Both the position numbers and the translations under genes were made by a program. A DNA stretch of 64,000 bases, from NCBI GenBank assembly GCA_964035545.1, contig OZ037765.1, positions 23,314,004 to 23,378,003 on the forward strand, in the 5' to 3' direction. The notes beneath the pieces are model-generated. The model was not told the origin of the DNA and made no database searches. It saw only the letters and a list, made by a program, of their open reading frames with translations. Numbering within the stretch: the stretch's first letter is position 1; each line of letters starts with the position of its first letter. Shown one piece after another: positions 22,137 to 31,320 of this stretch. The stretch comes from Bugula neritina. Lineage: Eukaryota > Bryozoa > Gymnolaemata > Cheilostomatida > Bugulidae.

Positions 22137-23510
22137 TCAACATTGCAGATCCAGCAATTTTAACCTAGTAATATCAGCTATACCAAGCAAATTTTCAGTA
22201 GAGTTTGCCAATACATAAATCTTGGTATCCACAAATCTGTTGAAGTCGCCAATGCAAACCTTAGCTCTGCCTAGCACATTCACCAAAGACTTATCAACAC
22301 CTGTAATATGCTTATCTGGTTCCTTTAATTTAATGTTCAACTTTTCTGCAGTCGCCTCAGTAAGTGTAGAAACCTCAGACCCAGTATCTAGCAAGAATTC
22401 TACACGCCTACCACTAACTAGTAAAGTCCTTGTTATTTTAGGACTGACATTGTGATTATAAGTCACATCACTCTTTTTAGAAAACTTCACTGATTTGAAG
22501 GAGTCCATAACTCCGATCCTGTTTTCTCTTTGTTCCACATATCTCTTTTTGTGATGGTATCTTTCGTTATCAGAACAATCTTGAGCAATGTGGCCGAATT
22601 CCTTGCACATGTAGCAACGGGTTTTAGGGCAGTTTCTCACATAATGTCCTGTACGGTCACATCTAAAGCATCTACCATGACTTTTGTAAGCATTTTGCGA
22701 TTTATAAATACAATGTTGATATGAATTACATGCCTCCTTTTTCTTTGAAAAAGAGTTGTCTCTATTGATAGAAGTTATCTTATCATAATTAGATCTATGT
22801 AGGACTTTATCTCTTTTCTTACAATGTTCTGAGTTACCATTAGCTTGGTAAGAATATGTGAGTCTACCAATTGACTGTTCATCTATGCATTCATTGTTTA
22901 TTGCATTTAAAGCATCCTCAGAAAGTTTACTTAAATGTGCAGCACGACTTTTTCTTTTCAGCTGTTCCCAGCTTAGGTTAGCATGCTGCAACAAATGTCT
23001 ACGTAATCCTGCATTTCTTAAACCATTAACTGCTAGTGCAACTGCAAATCCCATTCTAACATCATCATTATTGCCAAAGTTTATTGCTCTACTTAGCTTC
23101 TCAACTCTTAGCAAATAATCAATTTCGTTTTCTCCACAAGCTTGGGTCACAGTGACAAACTTCATGGTTTTCACATAAAATGTATCATCTCTATCATAGT
23201 GAGATTGCAGTAAGTCTAAGGCTAACTCATATCCATCATCAGAGTTATTATTCAAATCAAAACCTAATGACTGTAAAGTATCAAGACCTTCTGACCCTAC
23301 AGCTCCTAACAGAGCTAAAAGCTTTCTCCTACCTCTAAATCTGCTAACCTGTTCATCCCCTACTACTTCAAACCCTGCATTAAGGGAAGTAACTTCTATA
23401 CTCAATTTAAATTGAATGAGCCATGAGTTCCAAGATTTGGTTATGTTGCTTTCATCCAACTTTAATTTAGGAAAAGTATTAAGGTCTAATTTGATGTCTT
23501 CATGAGCCAT
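22137..23510 (-). CDS. Retroelement Gag-protease protein (copy 1)
   Basis: 457 residues. The N-terminal ~270 residues are capsid-like with no clear motif. Two CCHC zinc knuckles follow: CFRCDRTGHYVRNC (281-294) and CYMCKEFGHIAQDC (299-312). A retropepsin-type aspartic protease has its active site at FLLDTGSEVSTLT (Asp375) and a distal ENLLGIADITRLKL. The protein stops right after the protease at LLDLQC, where reverse transcriptase would normally begin; no RT, RNase H or integrase lies downstream. Gag would form particles that package element RNA and the protease would process it. Reverse transcription and integration must come from another element. The ATG at 23510 lies about 310 bases inside the 5' LTR and matches copy 2. 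Confidence 0.9.
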   Translation of the reverse strand: MAHEDIKLDLNTFPKLKLDESNITKSWNSWLIQFKLSIEVTSLNAGFEVVGDEQVSRFRGRRKLLALLGAVGSEGLDTLQSLGFDLNNNSDDGYELALDLLQSHYDRDDTFYVKTMKFVTVTQACGENEIDYLLRVEKLSRAINFGNNDDVRMGFAVALAVNGLRNAGLRRHLLQHANLSWEQLKRKSRAAHLSKLSEDALNAINNECIDEQSIGRLTYSYQANGNSEHCKKRDKVLHRSNYDKITSINRDNSFSKKKEACNSYQHCIYKSQNAYKSHGRCFRCDRTGHYVRNCPKTRCYMCKEFGHIAQDCSDNERYHHKKRYVEQRENRIGVMDSFKSVKFSKKSDVTYNHNVSPKITRTLLVSGRRVEFLLDTGSEVSTLTEATAEKLNIKLKEPDKHITGVDKSLVNVLGRAKVCIGDFNRFVDTKIYVLANSTENLLGIADITRLKLLDLQC

Positions 23511-23820
23511 ACTACACTTGAGCAGTTTTAATAGAGTAAATAAAACAATTTAATTTTAAGCAGCTATCTCGTGATTATGCACTGTACTCTCAGTTCCAAT
23601 CTCTGGGCGCATCCGTGTCTCTCAAAGTTTAATTCTCAGTTCCTTTCGCAGTCACTCTTATTCTGAATCTATCAGTATTCTTTATAAATTGCTCAAAAGT
23701 CAACACTCACCACCTTTCTCAACAAGCCTCTCAACTCTTTTTTTCCAAATATAAACCTCTGAAGTCTAGTGAACTCCAAACAGCACACTTCTCTCTTTTG
23801 TAACTCTTGTCTCCTCAATA

Positions 23821-23837
23821 CCCTGCTGACTGCGCCA
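23821..23837 (-). promoter_or_regulatory. Primer-binding site, tRNA-Ser-like
   Basis: Directly adjoining the 5' LTR on the minus strand, TGGCGCAGTCAGCAGGG is complementary to a tRNA end CCTGCTGACTGCGCCA. The acceptor/T-arm pattern is like animal tRNA-Ser. In copy 2 (47063-47079) the corresponding sequence ends in CCTGCCGACTGCGCCA. Confidence 0.65.
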
Positions 23838-23939
23838 TGTAGTGTTAACCTACCAGGCTAAGCTCCAGCTCCAGAGTGTTCCTTGTTGGCTTTCCTTCGG
23901 CTATCACTTGTCAGTAGCTTTAGTACTTGTTAGCTTGTA

Positions 23940-25012
23940 TATATATTTAAGGCATGCCTTTTTATAAAATTATGCATGTAGCACCTATAATACATCATTA
24001 ACACTAAAAGTATAATTGAATACATAGTAAAATGTAAAAACAGTTGTTACATGATGATATTTTTTTCCTTTCAAAACAATTAGATTTTTAGTCAATGAAC
24101 TGCAATGTGTGTGTTTGTATAATCATTTATTTGCACTTTCACTAATCTGTTTCTTATACAAGCCATCACTACGCCTTAACCGTGAAAAGACACCCAAAGT
24201 CTGAAGCTTGAAAACAAAATTTTGAGTGAACGAATGTATAATCTAAAGATGGCTTGGAAAGATTTGAAAATAATGTTTGTGTTTAAACAACGTGCAAATA
24301 GAAATATATACTGATGCTAAAAGTAAATAGTTAATTTATAGCCAATACTTGTCAATATTCCAAGTTTTATATTATATTACATCTTTATTAATATGATGTA
24401 TATTTTTGTTTATATCCAAACCGTTTTAATTGGGTGAATTATTCACAATTATTTATTGAACTTATTTTAGATAATTTAAATTGAAAAATTATTCTTTTCT
24501 ATAGGTTACACATGCAGGTTTTTCTTTTTTATTTTTTGAGTAAATTAGCAAGATTTGTTGCTCGTTTAATAATTTGCATATAGGCCTATATAATAAAAGT
24601 TTCAAGATATGATTTAAACAAATATTTCAAAAATATTTATATTATATGTAAACATTTGAGTAAGTTTTCATAAATCAAGGTGTAATTATGTTTTTATAAT
24701 TAATTTTTTATAATTATCACTTAAAATTTCTCAGTAATACAATCAACATATGTAACTCACAATATCAAAATACTATTTATTTATTATTACAGTGTTTGTA
24801 AAATGTTCTTATGATTGTATATTTGCTAACATTGCTAGAGTTTGAAAAGTTACGTTGTGGTACCATGTTATTTCACAAAGTTTGAAATTAACACTGGACA
24901 CAGCTCATGGCTTCATGCAAGACATTAAAGCAACAGTCATATATATAGTTGTTTAAAAAATGTTTCCACAGCCGTTGTCAGAAAATTAAAACATGTGTAT
25001 CTATACACTCAC
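23940..25012. other. AT-rich intergenic DNA
   Basis: No gene or recognised repeat was seen. Confidence 0.45.
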
Positions 25013-25223
25013 TCACTCAGGCAAGTTTATAGTCACCATCTCTGTGAGAAAACCCCTGATGGAAGGGTTTTTGTTATATTGGGCTAAAAAGTTATTCAGA
25101 TGAAGCACAGTAGCAATTATCACTGAATGCTATTCCTCACATCACCAATGGCTTTTGTCGGGTTCGAACCCATGACTTCAAGCTTGCTAGGCAAACGCTC
25201 TAACCCCTAGACCACGGCTGCTT
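25013..25223 (-). mobile_element. tRNA-derived SINE, copy 1
   Basis: On the minus strand the head (25223-25150) carries an A box (TGGTCTAGGGGTTAGA, 25214-25199) and a B box (GGGTTCGAACCC, 25171-25160). The body carries GCTAAAAAGTTATTCAG-like sequence and AACCCCTGATGGAAGGGTT. The same head-body order occurs at 43112-43321 and 59561-59727. It is not a functional tRNA: arms do not pair well and the body continues beyond the T-arm. Confidence 0.8.
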
Positions 25224-25339
25224 CTTAAATGAAGATTCTCTACATTTTTAATTGTAATGGTTTTTAGAGTTGCCCTCTCATCATATCTTATTTTTATCTT
25301 TATTCTTATTCTTATAATTTACGACTGCTCGACTTTTCA

Positions 25340-25616
25340 GGTTTTTGTGTTGTTTGTGTAAATTAGTTGCGACCAAAGTTCGGATTGTCGGTGCCCGAAT
25401 TACCGACTGTCGGTTATTCGGAACTCCGACATTCCGAACTTTGGCCGACCATCGGTCAAAGCTTCTAAAATAGGCCTTTGTGTTAGTATATAAGGAAGCC
25501 AATTTCCAGCAGTAAATCGGTTGATAACTGGAGCTCTTATAATAAGGATCTAATAGCAGTACAATAAATACCACTTTACTAGCACTACACAATATTCTCT
25601 TATCAATCTCATTACA
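25340..25616 (+). mobile_element. LTR-like sequence with U3 dyads, TATA and poly(A) signal
   Basis: A cluster of TCGG/CCGA repeats (25373-25444) precedes TATATAAG (25487-25494). Then come a TTCCAG...ACTGGAGCTC block and AATAAA at 25563-25568, ending near ATTACA at 25616. The order and several blocks match the LTR at 27900-28456, so this looks like a diverged solo or leftover LTR of a related family. Its left boundary is uncertain. Confidence 0.5.
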
Positions 25617-26150
25617 CACAGAGTTATGTTCTCTGCCTGATTTATTCCATACCCACAGGTTACTACAATGTTACTGTTGACTCACAAAATTTTGCCAATG
25701 CTGTCCAACATCTATGTAACATTCATTTAACTATATTAAATATACAAATATTAAATATATATTTTATTCATGAAATGCTGGCAAAATGTTTTTATAGCAT
25801 TATTACAAAATGGTAAATCCCTGACAACAAAGGTGTCTACATTTTGACATCTAAATCATGTTGACTACAACAATTCTCTAAAAGATTTGCCAGCAAATAT
25901 ATAAGAATAAATATAGTAACTTTTTTTTGTTAGTTGGGTATATATTGCTCTAAATATTGTCAACAGTTTTTGGTTTTTTATGACGTCTTGCCTTTTAGTT
26001 GTCTACGCATATCAGCTTAACTAGCAAAACTCAAAGGCAAAGAAGTAACTGTTCAGTTGTACATGTACATACATAACATTCAGAGCTATCATTCAACTTT
26101 TTCATATTAACTTGGCTTCTGATATCTTGGCTCATGTTTTGTCAACAGAG
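25617..26150. other. AT-rich spacer before the GC-rich retroelement ORF
   Basis: No feature was seen. Composition changes sharply at about 26150, where GC-rich element sequence begins. Confidence 0.4.
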
Positions 26151-26190
26151 CCACCACCCACGTGCTGGGTGAAGGCGGGGACCCCCTACT

Positions 26191-27645
26191 ATGGCAGCCG
26201 AGGAACCACTGGCACCCTCAAGCCCTGCTCCAATTGAGACGAGCCAACGGTTCCGAAGACCCCCTAGATACCTGGCAGATTATGCTGTAGGGCATCTGGA
26301 GTTACCCCCTCATGATGATAGCCCACCCAGTACTGATGACCACCCCATCTTGGTCGGATATTCCCTCCATTTCCCCGGAGAATTCCACCAAGAAGAAAAA
26401 GTTCCGAGCCGAATTTCGGAAGACATGCGATCGCACAAGTTGTCTCTTCGAAATCCGGTGGAAATTCCCATGGGTCACGCGACTCGGGCTTTGGCAGGTA
26501 ACAATTCTGAAGCACGAGGTTTGGCCATTTCTACTTCTGACATCACTCAGTTAACACGCGATTTAAAAGTTGAACTGAATTCTAACTTTGTTACTTTAAA
26601 AGTTAATTTGAATTCTATCATTCAGACGCTATCAGCAGTTATGGGGATTACATTGCCAGATACTCAAACAGGTACTTTTTTAAGGCTAGATCCTCCAAAT
26701 ACGGAGTCTAGCCGAACTAATATAGATTGGTCAGTATTAGACTCACTGGGACCTGATTTCTTAGAACCAGAGGCCAAGATGGATTTCGGAGACGACTCTG
26801 CCCTCGATTTCTTGTTATATCAAGACGTGGGCTCGGTCACTCTCTGCGACTCTTCTCGGCCCTCAGTTTATAACTTGGCTCCATATAAACACATGCCGAA
26901 TTTCGGCGACAGTGAGAACGGCTTATTACAGTCTCTACTATCTGTTTCAGAAGAGCGTATCGATACCGAGGAGGTTAGTCGACCCGACTCCCCTTCCCCA
27001 CCGGCTCCTGTTCCGGCTTTCCACAGCCAGCAGGACGTCACTCCCTCTTCCGAAGTGTGTTCCGCCAGCGTTAGTGGCCCTGACCCCAAACCGCTTGAGC
27101 TCCAGCTCGCAGCCGGGAAGGTGCAGGGCATCCTACACGGCGACCACCCCGCAGGAGAAGAAGATTCCCCAATACTAGCCCTGCCTCGGGCCCTGGTCGC
27201 CCGCCAGTATTGGATATCTGGAGCCACCAATCTTAAGATTGGTCAAGCATGCGGTGAGCCAGGCAACCGCATCTGCCACCAGTGCCAGAGGAGATTCTCC
27301 TCTGCACGGCGTTTGCGAGTGCACACCCTTCAGCACTACATCAACGTGTTCTGCCCGTGTGGTGAGTTTTCTTACCAGCGGGACTATGTGCTAAGACACC
27401 AGCGCATATCTCGCTGTCACACGGGTTACACATTTGCTGTAGACCAGGCTACCTTTCCCGAGTTTCAGGACCTGGTGTTGCCACACGTGGCTGATCCCCG
27501 TAAACGGGCTGCTCTCGCCCTGGGATTTTCCGCGTGTCGGCCTGTGCAAGAAGAAGAGGGGGAGCCGGTCGCGACACCCCAACCGGCAGCCACCCAAACC
27601 ACTTCGGGTCGTGCTGGCACAAGTCGGATCAGGCGCCAGGGCTGA
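26191..27645 (+). CDS. Retroelement 3' ORF protein with C2H2 finger and VDQ-TF motif
   Basis: 484 residues, strikingly GC-rich against its surroundings. The N-terminus has RFRRPPRYLADY, like the tail of some gypsy pol proteins. The middle (about 100-340) is acidic and Pro/Ser-rich without a recognised domain. A classical C2H2 finger occupies 362-382 (C362, C365, H378, H382). A second degenerate finger starts CPC (C388, C390, H403, then C409 or H410). YTFAVDQATFPEF (413-425) follows and matches the remnant at 613-1156. The frame ends at 27645, while a coiled-coil segment continues in an overlapping frame (27611-27865). The protein might bind nucleic acid. It sits directly upstream of an LTR, where env or a third ORF would be. 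No pol is found upstream, so the element is 5'-truncated. I do not recognise a named family. Confidence 0.65.
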   Translation: MAAEEPLAPSSPAPIETSQRFRRPPRYLADYAVGHLELPPHDDSPPSTDDHPILVGYSLHFPGEFHQEEKVPSRISEDMRSHKLSLRNPVEIPMGHATRALAGNNSEARGLAISTSDITQLTRDLKVELNSNFVTLKVNLNSIIQTLSAVMGITLPDTQTGTFLRLDPPNTESSRTNIDWSVLDSLGPDFLEPEAKMDFGDDSALDFLLYQDVGSVTLCDSSRPSVYNLAPYKHMPNFGDSENGLLQSLLSVSEERIDTEEVSRPDSPSPPAPVPAFHSQQDVTPSSEVCSASVSGPDPKPLELQLAAGKVQGILHGDHPAGEEDSPILALPRALVARQYWISGATNLKIGQACGEPGNRICHQCQRRFSSARRLRVHTLQHYINVFCPCGEFSYQRDYVLRHQRISRCHTGYTFAVDQATFPEFQDLVLPHVADPRKRAALALGFSACRPVQEEEGEPVATPQPAATQTTSGRAGTSRIRRQG

Positions 27646-27865
27646 TTCCTCAGACCTGGGCCCCCGACCCTCGGCGACGGGCAAGAAGCAGAGGCGACGG
27701 ACTAGCCATAGTGCCACTGACCGCCCCAGACATCAGACGTCGGCCCAGCTAGAGGAAGAGGTGCGACACCTACGCAGACGGCTACGCAGATACAAAGAAG
27801 AACTAGGGCAGCTGAGGAGGTGCGTGAGTCACCTGGAGCGGAGCCAAGCTGGTGACCGACCATGA
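27611..27865 (+). CDS. Coiled-coil segment overlapping the 3' ORF
   Basis: 84 residues in a second frame. There is a basic stretch (KKQRRR), then QLEEEVRHLRRRLRRYKEELGQ-type heptads forming a likely coiled coil, ending 34 bases before the LTR. The remnant at 613-912 has the same basic-then-coiled-coil order continuous with its VDQ motif. The two frames here were therefore probably one ORF separated by a frameshift, or linked by programmed frameshifting. Both remain possible. Confidence 0.5.
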   Translation: MLAQVGSGARADSSDLGPRPSATGKKQRRRTSHSATDRPRHQTSAQLEEEVRHLRRRLRRYKEELGQLRRCVSHLERSQAGDRP

Positions 27866-27899
27866 GCGTCACAACCACCTGACAATGGGGGCGGGTGCA

Positions 27900-28456
27900 T
27901 GTAGTAGTGTGTATATGTATTGTTTTTGTTTTTTTATTCAGGTGTGTACCAAAGTTTTTTTTGCTTTTGTTTTCTCGCTGCATGCTACCATATATTTGTT
28001 TTTTTCTTTTTTTCTTGTCACTTGTTAAATGTGTGTCGTCGCGTCGTGTGTGTTTATATTGTGTGTGTTGTTTTTTTCTTTTTGTTATATATATTTGTGT
28101 ACGCCTCTTTATTGGAAAGCATGCTTTCCGATGGGGGGTGTGTGTGGTAGATTTATGTTGTGTGTGTGTGTGTCCTTAGTTGCCGAGATCGGCATTTCGG
28201 TACCCTGAAACACCGATATGCCGAGAATCGGCATATCGGACTACCGAAGTGCCGAGATGCCATTTCGGCATTTCGGATTCTCGAAGTGCCGATATTCGGC
28301 ATTTCGGGTCTCCGATCTTGGCAACAAAGGAATTATGTCTTTGTCCAGTGTGTATATAAAAGCCAGCGAGTTCCAGTATAGTTCAGTCTACTACTGGAGC
28401 TGGCTAGATGAAGACCTACCATACTTATCTACCTAATAAAGTTATCATCTCTTACA
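27900..28456 (+). mobile_element. 3' LTR (557 bp) of the zinc-finger ORF element
   Basis: A purine-rich tract (AATGGGGGCGGGTGCA) precedes TGTAGTAGTG at 27900; the proposed end is CTCTTACA at 28456. It holds TG- and T-rich sequence, a dyad cluster at 28179-28325, TATATAAA at 28353-28360 and AATAAA at 28435-28440. TG...CA ends and U3-R order support an LTR. No partner LTR of the same sequence is present, so the boundaries are inferred. Confidence 0.65.
28179..28325. promoter_or_regulatory. Nested TCGG/CCGA dyad array in the U3 region
   Basis: The whole block is self-complementary. The outer arms GTTGCCGAGATCGG and CCGATCTTGGCAAC pair with one mismatch. A perfect hairpin with 12-base arms CCGATATGCCGA and a 3-base loop lies at 28213-28239. 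Further CCGAAGTGCCGA/TCGGCATTTCGG pairs follow. It ends about 28 bases before the TATA box. Confidence 0.8.
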
Positions 28457-29233
28457 CCTGATTTCTCGACTTATTCTGCACAACAAGTATGCAAGGCAAC
28501 TAGCTACATTCAAACCCACAGTTTTATCGCAATACACGTATATACAAGCATGATTAGTGTTATCTTTGGAAATTATTATCAGCCAGTGAGCACAGTGACT
28601 TTGAATATACACCTTTACTTTCCATTTCAGTAAATAATTTTTAACCATATGCGATTACAAGGTTGAGAGACATTATATGGCGCAAGTAAGGCCGTGGGTT
28701 TTATATTCCCACAGACTCCGTAGTAGAATCCTGTACATTAAAAGTGACATCAACTTTGCTTAAACCTAAAAAGATATCGCAAAGTTTATGATGAAACTTT
28801 AAAAGTTTAACGTTACTAGAGTAAACACTTTGCACACATATGTTTACTATATTGTACATTTCGAAACCCAGAAAAACACATGCATTATATGCTAATTTGC
28901 CCAATAAACCAACATTATACGATATTCTTATATTCTATGACGTAGTTTTTCTCAGTACTGACTTGACCACCACTGCTGAACTTTGCACTAATTATATCTG
29001 TAAATACCGGTAGTGGTGTGGCACTATAATATATTCAAAGCTTTTTCTGCAGGTTTTAGCATGTTAATTTCACTTAAAGGCTAGAAGCGTAGCCTATAAG
29101 CATTTTATATCTTACTGTAACTAATTGTGCGCTTGTTCAAATTGAGATATATAACCTATTTTGTCCATTAGTAAATGAAATGCATATGCATGCTATAAGT
29201 TTCCCATAGTGTTATGTCCTTTCAAATTTATTT

Positions 29234-29285
29234 CTTAAGATTATAGTATTGTATAGTATATACTATACAATACCATAATCTTAAG
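29234..29285. repeat. 52-bp near-perfect palindrome
   Basis: Two 26-base arms (left starts CTTAAGATTATAGTATTG) meet with no spacer and differ at one position. AT-rich; could extrude as a cruciform. Confidence 0.85.
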
Positions 29286-30477
29286 TTTTTTTAGCAACTT
29301 ATCTGAACTGTATTGATTGGTGTTAGCCGTTAGATTTGCTACAGCTTTCATTTTTACAGAAAGTTAAGTGTCATCTACTCCAGCCACTACTTTTCCCTTA
29401 ATAACTTTTTTCAAAGAGCACCAATATATAATCATTTAACACTCCGCTATTAAACTATTTTTAAATATGTGTTAACATTTTCTTTCTTAACAACAATACT
29501 ATACTTCTAGCATATGGAAGTATTCATCAAATGCTCTCAACAACTGCTGTTGTGATTTTTCTTACACAGTTAGTTTAAGGTCATTACTTTCCAGATTCAT
29601 GCACTGCTTTATGTTATATATAAACGGTTTCCAGGGGATAGCTCGAACAGTTTTTGTCTCACATTAACAAATTTTACATGAAAAGATAGCTCTTGCATTC
29701 CTCTTTCATATACTTTTTTAATTTTTCAATAAAAAATTTTCTGAGAAAGTTGTTGCATAATAAGTAAAATTTTACACCCTCCATGTTCCACTGCTGTAGC
29801 ACAGGGGATTCATTTTATAAAGTCTAAAAGTTAAACTTGACATTCCTTGATATGTTTTCTCTAATATACTTTCTTTGTTTTTTGAAATTCTGTTTATGCT
29901 CTTCACAATTTGGTAAAAACATACACCATTTTGCAAGTTTCACTGCAATTTTCTAAATTCTTCATATGGTGGTTCTAGCTACGCTCCTGTGACTAATTAT
30001 AACATTCCTAGTACGTTTGCCGCTCTGCGCTATCACAATAACATATAGTACCCTCTCGCACAAATTGGCAATCTATTGGATTTCTGCCAATATAATGTTC
30101 CCTGTTTTACATTAGCACTTAGCTGAATCATCTCACTATGTTACAATAATATATTGAAAATGCCTCAGCACAACATAATTCTTTGTTTGTTTGGCAGAGT
30201 TAATTTCAGCTAAATCACTTCACTTTGCAGTCTTGTCAGTAAAGGTCTGTCTATAGCGCAGCAGGTGTATACTTTCAGTTTCTCTAATTCACATATGATT
30301 ATTTTAAGTACATTGTATTTTATAAGATCAATTTAAGGTTTAGTCTAGTGTTCAGTATCTAATTATTATGCATGTATGTTGTCTTACTGTTGAACAAAAG
30401 TTAAAAAAAAACTTTACAATTATAGCCATATTTATTATACATGCGTAGGATTTGCATAAGTTGACAAAAAAAATTGC

Positions 30478-30551
30478 GACAAAACAGGGTTGAACCATAA
30501 CCAACTAAGTCCTCGGCTGACGCCTCTAACCTCTGGACCACGCAGTCATGC
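30478..30551 (-). mobile_element. tRNA-like sequence (SINE head or tRNA pseudogene)
   Basis: On the minus strand TGGTCCAGAGGTTAGAGG resembles an A box, and GGTTCAACCC about 35 bases later a B box. Total length is about 74 bases. Acceptor-stem pairing is poor. The sequence resembles the SINE heads elsewhere in the window. Confidence 0.5.
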
Positions 30552-31271
30552 TTCTAAAACGTGCAATATTTGAGTCACTATTATTACATAAATATTTCGC
30601 GCGCAAATGGGTTATAATTATTAGGCTGTCAATTCATGTTGATAGCAGTCAAAGCAAATGGTTTTGAACAAATAACCCAAAAGTTTAAAAATAAGTAGCT
30701 TGCGTATTACTAGCTACAAAAACAGGTCTGAAATAGACTGGTAAAGCAAGCTCTTATTGTAGAGTTTGCAGATGTGCTCTAAAATAAAACTTAAACTGTA
30801 TGCTGTTACATAAGTATTTGTATGCGAGAGATAAATGGACATTACTGAGTTTCTGGAAAACAACATACTTGAAGTTAACTTTGACAATGGTGTGTTATTT
30901 TCATCATAGCTAGCCTATAGCATAAATCTCTAATCATATGAATCTTTATGAAGCCCACAGCTCATGTAAGGGTGGCAATGTAATTTGAAATGAACAATTA
31001 TGTTGCTGCATTGTGTCTAAGGTATATTAGAGAGCAGAATTTGGTTTTACTAGCCTACCCCAACGGCATTCTACAATGCAGCTTATATGCTGGCAGTTGT
31101 AATAAGTACTGCCAATAGCAAGGTTACTATCACTGCTAGCTCTGTGCAGCATGTAACCTCTTGAATAATTGCGCCAATTTTAAACTCTTGGAAGTTGGCC
31201 AAGTTATCATATCGCAGCCAGCCACCGGAGACAAAGCATCAGAGCTATTCATATAATATTATACTGATGCA

Positions 31272-31320
31272 CTTGGTAGCAGAGTGGCTAATCTAATATA
31301 GTTCATAGTTCAACACCCTT
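31272..31320 (+). mobile_element. Possible tRNA-derived SINE head
   Basis: TGGTAGCAGAGTGGCTAA (A-box-like) is followed by AGTTCAACACCC (B-box-like) at the expected distance. There is no clear body or tail. Confidence 0.35.

Larger units (their letters stand above)
21300..23939 (-). mobile_element. Gag-protease-only LTR retroelement, copy 1
   Basis: A 128-bp LTR is at 21300-21427, starting TGTAAG and ending CTACA on the minus strand. A matching but truncated LTR lies at 23838-23939. On the minus strand the primer site TGGCGCAGTCAGCAGGG (23837-23821) directly follows the 5' LTR and looks complementary to a tRNA-Ser 3' end. A polypurine tract (AAGGAGGGGG) precedes the 3' LTR. The single large ORF encodes gag and protease only. 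The roughly 700 bases behind it are non-coding and contain a direct repeat of about 130 bases (around 21705-21815 and 21865-22017). The 5' LTR is cut off in a TATATA run, so no target duplication is readable. It is nearly identical to 44561-47207. Confidence 0.85.

Noticed and set aside
22222-23118. Plus-strand reading frames of 64-86 codons opposite the gag-protease ORF
   Set aside because: They are complementary-strand shadows of the real minus ORF and recur identically in the second copy for that reason only.
25150-25223. Functional tRNA gene
   Set aside because: A and B boxes are good, but the acceptor stem does not pair and a SINE body follows directly. Related copies exist in the window.
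27895-28179. 94- and 76-codon Phe/Cys/Val-rich plus frames
   Set aside because: They are translations of T- and TG-rich LTR sequence, with no recognisable domain.
28179-28325. CRISPR-like array
   Set aside because: The units are overlapping inverted repeats without regular unique spacers, in an animal LTR; a dyad array explains them better.
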